DNA of 12,719 bases from Helicobacteraceae bacterium UBA6016 (GCA_002428055.1 DIZY01000059.1:1-12719), one strand, 5' to 3'. Positions 1-6,351 are shown, counted from the first letter of the stretch. Program-made: numbers and translations. Notes: generated by a model not told the origin, from the letters alone.

Positions 1-2
1 TT

Positions 3-1187
3 GCCGCACTAGTTGCAAAAAGCCAGTTTCACACCGTATATATCTCTGAGATTTTAGCTAGTGGGGGCGAATATCTGATGTTGTTTTGCGCTCTCGTATC
101 TATCGCCGCACTTATCAAAGGTGCACAGATGCCTTTTTCTCCATGGTTGCTTGGCGCAATGGTCGCCCCGACACCCGTTAGCGCAATACTCCACTCCTCC
201 ACGATGGTCAAAATAGCCCCATACCTAATACTCAAAATATCCCCAGCCGTGTCAGGTACAGCGGTTGGAGCAGTGATAGCGGCGGTCGGAGCAGTATCGT
301 TCCTCATATCGGCGGCGCTTGCTCTTAGAGAAGATGGCTTCAAAAAGATACTTGCATACTCAACCATCTCGCTTCTTGGACTTATGATACTCACCGCATC
401 TCTCGGCACGCCTCTGACTATTCTAGCCTGTATGCTTCTCATCATTTTCCACGGCGTCTCAAAAGCGATGCTCTTCATGTGTGCCGGAATACTTGAAAAA
501 AAATATCACATCAAAAGCATAGAGTCGGTGGAGGGGCTAATAAACAAAGCTCCAGTGCTTACATCCCTTATCGTGCTTGGCTTTTTATCTATCGCCCTGC
601 CGCCTTTCGGCGTATTTTTTGCCAAATGGCTTGCGTATGAGGGTGTTGTAGGCTTTAGCGGTCTGCTTGTCGCATTCCTCTTGTTTTTTATTGCAGTCGG
701 AAGCGTACTTCTTACGCTACTTTATTTCAAAACCGTCGGAAGATTTGTCGCAAATGACGGGCAAAAAAGCGAAGCAGAGGACTCCTCGTATCTGACGGCT
801 CCGTTTATACTCGGCGTCTTTTTGCTCTTTTTTGCTCTTTTTGTCTCTCCGGTGATAGGTGGCTTCTTCAAAGAAAATGCCGCATTCGTAGCCTCTGCCG
901 CCGTACCTATTAAAGGCAATTTTTGGGGCATTGTCCTGCCTTTTGGAACGCTGGAGTTTTGGCATATATTTGCGGCGTTTTTACTTCTAGGCATCGCTCC
1001 TCTCCTTGCCGCCAAAATCAAGTTAAAAGGCGTAGATAGGGCAAAACCGTACGCATGCGGGGAGAAAATTGTTGCAAATGCCTATTCATTCTACTTTGAC
1101 CCCGCAAAAAATATAGAAAAAACCGCAAATATTATCGGCGCAACACTATTTGCCGCAATCATCATAGTAGGAGCGTTAAACATATGA
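3..1187 (+). CDS. echA: Energy-converting hydrogenase NuoL/MrpD-like antiporter subunit (EchA-like), 5'-partial
   Basis: The reading frame is open from the left window edge, so the start lies outside; 394 residues are visible. An ATG at 78 falls inside the conserved region and is not the start. The protein is a hydrophobic multi-helix subunit of the proton/sodium-antiporter family (NuoL/NuoM/MrpD). Seen: the signature AALIKGAQMPFSPWL followed by APTPVSAILHSSTMV (visible residues about 35-69), with the helix lysine at visible residue 39 and the histidine at 64, then KKILAYSTIS (114-123) and LPPFGVFFAKW. These are the proton-path elements of the family. Near the C-terminus it has PYACGE, a motif I associate with hydrogenase-linked antiporter subunits. 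The stop overlaps echB by 4 nt (ATGA). Known role: ion translocation in the inner-membrane arm. The name EchA is by gene order and homology; CooM- or HyfB-like are alternatives because the N-terminal part is missing. Confidence 0.88.
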   Translation, partial: AALVAKSQFHTVYISEILASGGEYLMLFCALVSIAALIKGAQMPFSPWLLGAMVAPTPVSAILHSSTMVKIAPYLILKISPAVSGTAVGAVIAAVGAVSFLISAALALREDGFKKILAYSTISLLGLMILTASLGTPLTILACMLLIIFHGVSKAMLFMCAGILEKKYHIKSIESVEGLINKAPVLTSLIVLGFLSIALPPFGVFFAKWLAYEGVVGFSGLLVAFLLFFIAVGSVLLTLLYFKTVGRFVANDGQKSEAEDSSYLTAPFILGVFLLFFALFVSPVIGGFFKENAAFVASAAVPIKGNFWGIVLPFGTLEFWHIFAAFLLLGIAPLLAAKIKLKGVDRAKPYACGEKIVANAYSFYFDPAKNIEKTANIIGATLFAAIIIVGALNI

Positions 1188-2005
1188 GCTGGCTACTAAC
1201 TATTTTTGCCCCTGTTTTGGGCGGACTACTTTACGGTATTGAGAGAAAACTAAAGGCAAGAATGCAGTCACGCATGGGACCGCCCATCTTGCAGCCTTTT
1301 TACGACCTCTTCAAGCTAACCGACAAACGACCGATGATACTTCACTCTTACCACGCCTTCATGGGTGTGATGCACTTTTTAGCGGCATGGGTCGCCCTTT
1401 CTGTACTGTTTTTCGGCGGTGACCTCTTGGTGGCGATATTTTTCCACCTGCTCTCAACTTCGCTTCTCATCGTGGCGGGCTACTCGGCGAAGTCTACATA
1501 TAGCAGGATTGGCTCCACAAGAGAGCTTATCGCAATAGCCGCTCTTGAGCCTGTGCTTATCCTTACGGCGATAGCTTTTTATCTGCATACGGGAAGCTTT
1601 GAGGTCTCAAAGATTGTCAATAGCGGCTCTACGCTAACCGCATCATTTATAGGCTTTTTGGCTCTTCTCGTCGTACTTCCGGGGCTACTCAAAAAATCTC
1701 CTTTTGACGCCGCAGAGGCGCATCAAGAGATAGTGGGCGGAGCGGAAATCGAGTTTTCCGGTATCTTCTACGAGGCGGTCTATACGGCAAAATGGCTTGA
1801 TATGCTATTTGTCTTTACCCTCGTGTTTTTGTTCGGCGGGTCAAACTTCGCCCTTGGAGCCGTGCTTGCGGTTGTGGCGTTTTTTGCGGTTTTACTCGTT
1901 GACAACTCCACAGCTAGGGTCAAATATGCGGATATGGTGCGTATCGTATACTCGGTAGCGTTCACGCTTGCCGCATTCAACATAATACTGGGCGTACTAT
2001 CATGA
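1184..2005 (+). CDS. echB: Energy-converting hydrogenase NuoH-like membrane subunit (EchB-like)
   Basis: 273-residue integral membrane protein of the NuoH/HyfC/EchB/CooK family, the subunit that links the hydrophilic hydrogenase module to the ion-translocating arm. Seen: the family signature RMQSRMGPPILQPFYDLFKL (residues 26-45), TRELIAIAALEP (112-123) in a central helix, and the long loop motif SPFDAAEAHQEIVGG with EIEFSG (about 172-193), rich in the acidic residues that in complex I lie near the quinone/E-channel. About seven to eight hydrophobic segments fill the rest. The start ATG overlaps the echA stop as ATGA, and the stop overlaps echC in the same way, which supports this start and suggests translational coupling. 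The length suits the Ech/Coo version, which is shorter than NuoH of complex I (about 320-330 residues). Confidence 0.93.
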   Translation: MSWLLTIFAPVLGGLLYGIERKLKARMQSRMGPPILQPFYDLFKLTDKRPMILHSYHAFMGVMHFLAAWVALSVLFFGGDLLVAIFFHLLSTSLLIVAGYSAKSTYSRIGSTRELIAIAALEPVLILTAIAFYLHTGSFEVSKIVNSGSTLTASFIGFLALLVVLPGLLKKSPFDAAEAHQEIVGGAEIEFSGIFYEAVYTAKWLDMLFVFTLVFLFGGSNFALGAVLAVVAFFAVLLVDNSTARVKYADMVRIVYSVAFTLAAFNIILGVLS

Positions 2006-2520
2006 TAAAAGAGTTTTTAAAAAAATTCCGCAAAAAATCACCGTGGCTCCTGCACTACAACGCCGGAAGTTGCAACGGTTGCGATATAGAAATCCTAGCT
2101 TGCCTTGCCCCAAAATACGACCTTGAGAGACTAGGGGTCAAAAACACGGGCAATCCAAAGCAATCCGACATCTTCCTAGTCACGGGACCTGTCACCAAAA
2201 GAAGCCGCGAGAGACTAGTCGAACTATACTCACAAATACCCGAACCAAAAGTCGTCGTAGCGTGCGGCTCATGCACGAGCACGGGCGGCGTGTTTCGTGG
2301 AATGTACAATGTCGAAGACGGAATAGATAGATATATCCCTGTCGATGTCTATGTCGGCGGTTGCGCCCCACACCCTGAGCAGATAATAGACGGCGTAGCA
2401 AAAGCCCTAGGAATACTCGAACAAAAAACAAAAGAAATAGAGAAGCCAAAAAAACTACTCGGCGAAATCAACGAGACGGATGGGCAAACAGACAAAACCA
2501 AAATGGCGGGCACAATATGA
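2002..2520 (+). CDS. echC: [NiFe]-hydrogenase small subunit, NuoB-like (EchC-like)
   Basis: 172-residue small subunit of a group 4 [NiFe] hydrogenase, homologous to NuoB, HyfI and CooL. It carries the single [4Fe-4S] cluster next to the NiFe site and sits on the cytoplasmic face of the membrane arm. Seen: SCNGCDIE with Cys24 and Cys27, ACGSCTSTGG with the probable ligand Cys91 (Cys88 is nearby), and GGCAPHPE with Cys121, giving the expected CxxC...C...C set. The CxxC spacing (CNGC) is hydrogenase-like, unlike the adjacent cysteine pair of complex I NuoB. After residue about 138 the tail is Lys/Glu-rich and probably variable. Start and stop are both in ATGA overlaps with neighbours. Periplasmic small subunits carry a twin-arginine signal; none is present here, consistent with a cytoplasmic location. 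Confidence 0.95.
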   Translation: MIKEFLKKFRKKSPWLLHYNAGSCNGCDIEILACLAPKYDLERLGVKNTGNPKQSDIFLVTGPVTKRSRERLVELYSQIPEPKVVVACGSCTSTGGVFRGMYNVEDGIDRYIPVDVYVGGCAPHPEQIIDGVAKALGILEQKTKEIEKPKKLLGEINETDGQTDKTKMAGTI

Positions 2521-2864
2521 AAGCGACAAAAGAGCTCGTACAAATGAGCGAAATACAAGAGAAAATCAAAGAGTTTTACGACCCTGCCGTTTGGCACTTT
2601 GTCTGCATTAACGGATTGTTTGAAGAGGGTGAGCTTGAAATCCAGTGGTCTTTTACGAAGATAGGCGCAAAGGATGAGTGGAGAGTGCTGTATGCCAAAG
2701 CCCCTGCGGATGATACCCTGCCAAGCGTATCAGATATGCTACCGACCGCTAGGCTATACGAGGGCGAGCTAAAAGACCTTATGGGGGCAAACTTTGAGGG
2801 AAGCGTCAAAGGAATGTTCATAGAAGTGGACGGGCTAGAAAATCCGCTAAGGATAAAAAGATGA
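2517..2864 (+). CDS. echD: Energy-converting hydrogenase NuoC-like subunit (EchD-like)
   Basis: 115-residue protein of the 30-kDa complex I subunit family (NuoC, N-terminal half of HycE, CooU, EchD). Seen: the family block LPSVSDMLPTARLYEGELKD followed by LMGANFEG (residues 68-95), which matches the NuoC pattern of a conserved proline, a Glu-containing helix and a D-x-x-G turn. It binds no cofactor and helps attach the large subunit. It is short compared with NuoC of complex I but right for EchD/CooU. The chosen ATG lies in an ATGA overlap with echC; an alternative ATG at 2544 would remove nine residues, but has no better ribosome binding site. The stop overlaps echE as ATGA. Confidence 0.87.
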   Translation: MKATKELVQMSEIQEKIKEFYDPAVWHFVCINGLFEEGELEIQWSFTKIGAKDEWRVLYAKAPADDTLPSVSDMLPTARLYEGELKDLMGANFEGSVKGMFIEVDGLENPLRIKR

Positions 2865-3946
2865 GCAAAACAATAAATATCCCGCTGGGAAGCCAACATA
2901 TCGCACTACTAGAGCCGGTCCGTTTTAGCTTTGAATGTGAAAATGAGAAGATTATCGGGGTGGAGGCAGATGTAGGTTATGTGCATAGAGGCGTGGAGCT
3001 TGCCTGTACGACAAAATTTAAGTTCAAGCAAGTCGGCTATGTCGTCGCCCGTGTCTGCGGACTTTGCGCCATCATTCACTCCACCTGCTATACTCTTGCT
3101 TGCGAGGAGCTACTGGATATAGAGGTGCCCAAAAAAGCTTCATACCTGCGCCTAATAGCAAACGAGTTAGACCGCGTCCACTCTCATCTTCTCTGTCTTG
3201 CCCATACCGCCGAAAATGCGGGTTTTGAGGCGTTATTTATGAGAACGATGAAGGATAGAGAGCTGGTGATGGAGGCACAAGAGACGATGACCGGCAACCG
3301 TGTACAGTTCGACTATGTCTCAATCGGCGGAGTAAATAAAGACATAAGCGCCGAAATAGAAGGCTCTATGCGAGCCAAACTAGCGCTTCTCAAGCAAAAA
3401 GTAGCCGAAATTGAAGAGCTATTTCTCAACAACTGGAGCCTGTCGCTCAAATACAAAGGGGTTGGCATCATCACAAAAGAGAGCGCCCTTGGCCGTTCAG
3501 TCCTAGGACCTCTTGCCAGGGCTAGCGGAGTAGACTTTGATGTACGAAACGAATCTGATTATTTACCGTACTCCGAACTGGGATTTAAGAGCATAGTGAT
3601 GGAGGGTGGCGATATACACGCTAGAAATATGGTCAGGCTAAAAGAGATTTTTGAAAGTATACGGCTCATCGAAGCGGCGCTTAACGGTATGCCTGAAGGC
3701 GATATAGCGGCAAAGGTGCGCGGAACACCGGAGGGGGAGAGCTATATGAGAGTCGAAGCGCCTAGAGGCGAGTGTTTTTATTACCTCAAAGCTTCCAAGG
3801 GGCAGTATTTGGATAGAGTGCGTATCAAGACCCCAACATTCGGCTCCGTACCGGGAATGATAGAGGCGCTCAAAGGTCAAAACTATGCCGATGTTCCAGC
3901 GATAATAGCCTCGTTTGACCCATGCCTATCATGCACGGCGAGGTAA
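2861..3946 (+). CDS. echE: [NiFe]-hydrogenase large (catalytic) subunit, group 4, without C-terminal processing tail (EchE/CooH-like)
   Basis: 361-residue catalytic subunit that reduces protons or oxidises H2 at a NiFe(CN)2CO centre; related to NuoD, HyfG and CooH. Seen: N-terminal nickel motif RVCGLCAIIH with Cys66, Cys69 and His73, and C-terminal motif DPCLSCTAR with Cys355 and Cys358. Four nickel-ligand cysteines are therefore present, which separates it from NuoD. Other family blocks are ELDRVHSHLL (102-111) and EAPRGECFYYL (299-309). The open reading frame ends directly after the C-terminal motif (Arg361, then TAA), so there is no peptide for a HycI/HybD-type endopeptidase to remove. From memory the same is true of CooH and some Ech-type enzymes. 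Length agrees with EchE/CooH (about 360). ATGA overlap at the start; echF begins 4 nt after the stop. Confidence 0.95.
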   Translation: MSKTINIPLGSQHIALLEPVRFSFECENEKIIGVEADVGYVHRGVELACTTKFKFKQVGYVVARVCGLCAIIHSTCYTLACEELLDIEVPKKASYLRLIANELDRVHSHLLCLAHTAENAGFEALFMRTMKDRELVMEAQETMTGNRVQFDYVSIGGVNKDISAEIEGSMRAKLALLKQKVAEIEELFLNNWSLSLKYKGVGIITKESALGRSVLGPLARASGVDFDVRNESDYLPYSELGFKSIVMEGGDIHARNMVRLKEIFESIRLIEAALNGMPEGDIAAKVRGTPEGESYMRVEAPRGECFYYLKASKGQYLDRVRIKTPTFGSVPGMIEALKGQNYADVPAIIASFDPCLSCTAR

Positions 3947-3950
3947 GAAG

Positions 3951-4400
3951 ATGATAAAATCAATAATAAATGCAATAACAAACCTTTTTAGCCGCCCCGC
4001 CACCATAGACTATCCGTTTGAGCAGAGCCCAAAAAACAAAGAAGCGAGAGGGCTGATACTGTACGATGTAGAAAAGTGCATTTTCTGCCTAAACTGTGAG
4101 GTCGTATGCCCTCCCGGAGCGATACTTTTTACGCAAGATAGAAGCAACTTTGAGTTTACCTACAACTACAACCCTTATCTTTGCATCTACTGCGGCGAGT
4201 GCGTCAGAGCATGCCCGGACAAAGCAGAGGCTCTTAGTCAGTGCGATGAGCTCACGCCTCCGACCGATGACAAGGGCATGAACGATAGATGGTTTGAGAT
4301 AGAGACAGAGGCAGCCGCTTCAAAAGAGGAGTGCAAAGCTCTCAAAAAAGAGCAAAAAGCTGCGGCAAAAGCAGAGGGCGAGGTAGAGCAAAACGGGTAG
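3951..4400 (+). CDS. echF: 2x[4Fe-4S] ferredoxin-like hydrogenase subunit (EchF-like)
   Basis: 149-residue polyferredoxin-type subunit homologous to NuoI, HyfH, CooX and EchF. Seen: CIFCLNCEVVCPP (Cys43, 46, 49, 53) and CIYCGECVRACPD (Cys78, 81, 84, 88), the two CxxCxxCxxxCP motifs expected for two [4Fe-4S] clusters. It would pass electrons between soluble ferredoxin and EchC. ATG 3951 is chosen because it follows the purine-rich AGGTAAGAAG directly; a TTG at 3915 would lie inside echE and add twelve unrelated residues. The last 35-40 residues are rich in Lys, Glu and Ala with no recognised motif, and look like a charged helical tail. Gene order (ferredoxin last) matches echABCDEF as I recall it from methanogens and differs from cooMKLXUH, where the ferredoxin gene sits between the small and NuoC-like subunits. 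Confidence 0.92.
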   Translation: MIKSIINAITNLFSRPATIDYPFEQSPKNKEARGLILYDVEKCIFCLNCEVVCPPGAILFTQDRSNFEFTYNYNPYLCIYCGECVRACPDKAEALSQCDELTPPTDDKGMNDRWFEIETEAAASKEECKALKKEQKAAAKAEGEVEQNG

Positions 4401-4425
4401 ACTATCCTATCTGGCTTTTATCTCC

Positions 4426-4503
4426 TCAACCGGAATATTGAAATTGGCGCAGATGATGATGCCACGGCTTAACCGACCACTCTCTAGCCGCTGTTTCGTT
4501 CAT
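4426..4503 (-). pseudogene. Possible N-terminal fragment of a HEPN-domain (HepT-like) gene
   Basis: An ATG on the minus strand at 4503 overlaps the end of the nucleotidyltransferase relic by 20 nt and starts a 25-codon frame reading MNETAAREW, SVKPWHHHL and so on, closed by TGA at 4426. HEPN proteins encoded directly after, and overlapping, MNT genes often begin with a short helix of the type MNE..REW..KA..DL, so position and first residues both fit. Everything after about residue 16 is unlike the family, and the rest of a HEPN domain (about 110 residues, with the RX4-6H motif) is absent. Support is therefore mostly positional, and the fragment is too short for a firm call. Confidence 0.28.
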
Positions 4504-4656
4504 ATAGCACCTTTCCGTTTTGCAAAATATCGACTTTATAGAAGTAGTCTTCCCTCTCATTCAAGAAACTACTCGGCGCAGACAATATATCAAAGCCTAT
4601 GCCTATAGCATAGGCTTTAGTTCATCTTTGAGCAAAAAAAGGTCAATATCGCTATT
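4484..4656 (-). pseudogene. Probable nucleotidyltransferase (MNT-type, MntA-like) remnant, frameshifted
   Basis: Two overlapping minus-strand frames together resemble the MNT nucleotidyltransferase family. Upstream piece (codons at 4656-4603): NSDIDLFLLKDELK, containing the SDIDL block that in this family follows the GSxxxG motif; it runs into a TAG at 4603-4605. Downstream piece (4621-4484, other frame): IGIGFDILSAPSSF then NEREDYFYK and DILQNGKVLYER, ending at TAG 4484. This resembles the family's C-terminal end, where a Phe/Tyr-rich helix is followed by a G-x-V-L-Y-E terminus. The GSxxxG motif itself is not recognisable upstream and the spacing from SDIDL to FDIL is too short, so the gene appears to have lost sequence as well as frame. 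MNT proteins usually act as antitoxins (adenylyltransferases) to HEPN toxins. Family assignment is by eye only. Confidence 0.42.
4592..4618. repeat. Perfect 11-bp inverted repeat with 5-nt loop
   Basis: The arms are AAAGCCTATGC (4592-4602) and GCATAGGCTTT (4608-4618) with loop CTATA. On either strand the stem begins with A residues and ends in TTT, so it could act as a weak bidirectional terminator. It lies exactly where the minus-strand nucleotidyltransferase relic changes frame, and 190 bp downstream of echF, where the plus-strand hydrogenase transcript might end. There is no long U tract on either side. Confidence 0.5.
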
Positions 4657-4889
4657 TGTTATTGTTGTATCAAAATTTGAAAAGAAGAGAGGTGTGAGCG
4701 GCGGTTTTGGGAGAGGGTTGGGGATCGGCGGCATTGTCCGTAGAACTTGCTGAGGTAGTATGTCGCTACCATCCATATAGTGCCTACTGTGTACAGCCTC
4801 GCCGTTGGGTGCAATGCTGGTGTCAAACGACTCCAGCAACTCTCAGCCAAAAATAAATATTCCAAAATATCATTGTTAATCCCTGCTTT

Positions 4890-4895
4890 TATAAT
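4890..4895 (+). promoter_or_regulatory. Candidate -10 box (TATAAT) in the gdhA leader
   Basis: A consensus TATAAT preceded by TGCTTT lies about 145 bp before the gdhA ATG. There is no convincing -35 box at the right distance (TTGTTA at 4873 is only 11 nt away), which is normal for Campylobacterota promoters but weakens the call. It would give a long leader of about 140 nt. Confidence 0.3.
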
Positions 4896-4967
4896 TGTAG
4901 TGTCTTTTGTTTTATCAGAAAAGTTAATTAATGTTAAAAAATTTGCAAAACTTTTAAGTCAAGAGTT

Positions 4968-4996
4968 TGTTGTACAACAGCCCAATGTATTAAAAT
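4968..4996 (+). promoter_or_regulatory. 12-bp palindrome next to a second candidate -10 box upstream of gdhA
   Basis: TGTTGTACAACA (4968-4979) is a perfect palindrome in otherwise AT-rich DNA. Eleven bases further is TAAAAT (4991-4996), one mismatch from the sigma-70 -10 consensus, 43 bp before the gdhA start. The palindrome would sit where a -35 box or an operator is expected. A regulator is not identifiable from the sequence. Confidence 0.33.
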
Positions 4997-5039
4997 TTAA
5001 ACGCACAGGCAGTATCCTTCAAATAAAAAAGGCTACCAG

Positions 5040-6350
5040 ATGTACCTCAAAAAAGTTTTAGACGACCTGAATGCAAAATACCCGCATCAACCGGAATTTT
5101 TACAAGCCGTTAGCGAAGTTTTTGGCTCTATATTTCCGCTACTTGAGAGAGAACCAAAATACGAACAATACAAAATTCTAGAGCGCATATCGGAACCGGA
5201 AAAAATAATCAAATTTCGCATTGTGTGGGAAAAAGATAACGGCGAAATAGAGATAAACCGCGGCATTAGAGTGCAATTTAGCTCCGCACTTGGGCCATAC
5301 AAGGGTGGACTGAGGTTTGAAAAGGAAGTCAACCTCTCCACGCTTAAATTCCTAGGTTTTGAACAGGCGTTCAAAAACTCTCTTACCGGGTTGATGCTAG
5401 GCGGTGCAAAAGGCGGGTCTGATTTTGACCCAAAAGACAAATCCGATAGAGAGATTATGAGATTTTGTCAAGCCTTCATTAGAGCGCTTACTCCGCATAT
5501 AGGGGCGCATAGCGATATACCGGCGGGTGACATCGGTGTAGGCGAGAGAGAAATCGGCTATATGTTTGGTGAATACAAGAAGATTACGGGGCTATTCGAC
5601 GGCGCACTAACCGGCAAATCTCCGCTTTTTGGCGGAAGCTACGGCAGACGAGAGGCAACGGGGCACGGAGCCGTATACTTTGCGCAAGCAATGCTGGTAA
5701 ACCATGGATTAGGGCTTGATGGCAAAACCTGTATAGTCAGCGGTAGCGGGAATGTGGCAATATACGCGATGGAAAAGCTAATAGAACTAGGCGCAAAAGT
5801 CGTCGCTTGCTCTGACAGGGGCGGCGTTCTATTGGATAATGGCGGCATAGATTTAGAAAAAATCAAGCAGATTAAAGAGCTAAACAGAGCTTCGCTGGCA
5901 TCATACGGCAAAGGCTCATATGGAGGTATAAAAATTACAGAGGTACCGTGCGATTATGCCTTTTTTTGCGCCACGCAGAATGAAGTGGAGATGGAAGGTG
6001 CTAAAACAATGCTCGCAAACGGCGTTAAGGCTGTCGTAGAAGGCGCCAATATGCCGCTAACAAACGAGGCTGCCGACTTTTTGATAAATGCGGGGGTTTT
6101 GTATGCGCCATCCAAAGCGGCAAATGCCGGAGGGGTAGCGGTAAGCGGTCTCGAGATGGGACAAGATGCACTGTTTTTACAATCCACGCATACAGAGATA
6201 GATGCAAAACTAAAAAATATCATGCAAAATATATTTATTGAGTGCAAAGAGGCGGCAGTAGAGTCTGGAGATAAAAAAAATCTCAAGATAGGAGCCAATA
6301 TCGCCGGCTTTAGACGAGTAGCCGACGCAATGATAAAGCAGGGGATTTAA
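5040..6350 (+). CDS. gdhA: Glutamate dehydrogenase, probably NADP-dependent
   Basis: 436 residues. Catalyses the reversible reductive amination of 2-oxoglutarate with ammonia to glutamate in the cytoplasm. Seen: substrate-binding GPYKGG (Lys88), the catalytic block LMLGGAKGGSDFDP with Lys124, and IPAGDIGVG with Asp164, all placed as in E. coli GdhA (447 residues), to which it aligns by eye over nearly its full length. The Rossmann motif GSGNVA is at 235-240. The end of beta-2 reads SDRGG, where hexameric bacterial GDHs have SDSSG; this suggests NADP(H), but coenzyme choice cannot be fixed by eye. The C-terminus retains GKAANAGGVA-type (SKAANAGGVAVSG) and GANIAGF blocks. The start ATG follows AAAAAAGG at a somewhat long spacing. 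It stands alone, with a long AT-rich leader, and probably has its own promoter. Confidence 0.97.
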   Translation: MYLKKVLDDLNAKYPHQPEFLQAVSEVFGSIFPLLEREPKYEQYKILERISEPEKIIKFRIVWEKDNGEIEINRGIRVQFSSALGPYKGGLRFEKEVNLSTLKFLGFEQAFKNSLTGLMLGGAKGGSDFDPKDKSDREIMRFCQAFIRALTPHIGAHSDIPAGDIGVGEREIGYMFGEYKKITGLFDGALTGKSPLFGGSYGRREATGHGAVYFAQAMLVNHGLGLDGKTCIVSGSGNVAIYAMEKLIELGAKVVACSDRGGVLLDNGGIDLEKIKQIKELNRASLASYGKGSYGGIKITEVPCDYAFFCATQNEVEMEGAKTMLANGVKAVVEGANMPLTNEAADFLINAGVLYAPSKAANAGGVAVSGLEMGQDALFLQSTHTEIDAKLKNIMQNIFIECKEAAVESGDKKNLKIGANIAGFRRVADAMIKQGI

Positions 6351-6351
6351 T

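Larger units (their letters stand above)
4401..5039. other. 639-bp stretch without an intact gene: decayed minus-strand coding relics, hairpin, AT-rich gdhA leader
   Basis: Left third (about 4407-4660): broken minus-strand frames that resemble a nucleotidyltransferase and perhaps a HEPN partner, described separately. A third minus frame ends at 4407 with the peptide ANFNIPVEEIKAR, which looks protein-like but is unassigned. Middle (about 4690-4850): more GC-rich, and open in two minus frames for 68-78 codons without a recognisable family or start signal; I could not assign it. Right third (4850-5039): strongly AT-rich, with promoter-like elements and a 12-bp palindrome upstream of gdhA. No clear U-tract terminator is seen just after echF, so the hydrogenase transcript may end at the hairpin near 4600 or read on. 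Confidence 0.6.

Noticed and set aside
2002..3946. Interpretation as complex I (nuoB/C/D) genes
   Set aside because: All four nickel-ligand cysteines (Cys66, 69, 355, 358) are present in the large subunit and the small subunit has a CxxC, not adjacent cysteines, so it is a hydrogenase.
3915..3950. TTG start that would add twelve residues to the ferredoxin subunit
   Set aside because: It lies inside the end of echE, the extra residues match nothing in the family, and ATG 3951 has a purine-rich site directly upstream.
4780..5061. 93-codon plus-strand frame with one hydrophobic segment upstream of gdhA
   Set aside because: It starts at a GTG without a ribosome binding site, runs through AT-rich promoter-like DNA and overlaps the gdhA start by 22 nt. 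Its composition looks like translated non-coding sequence.
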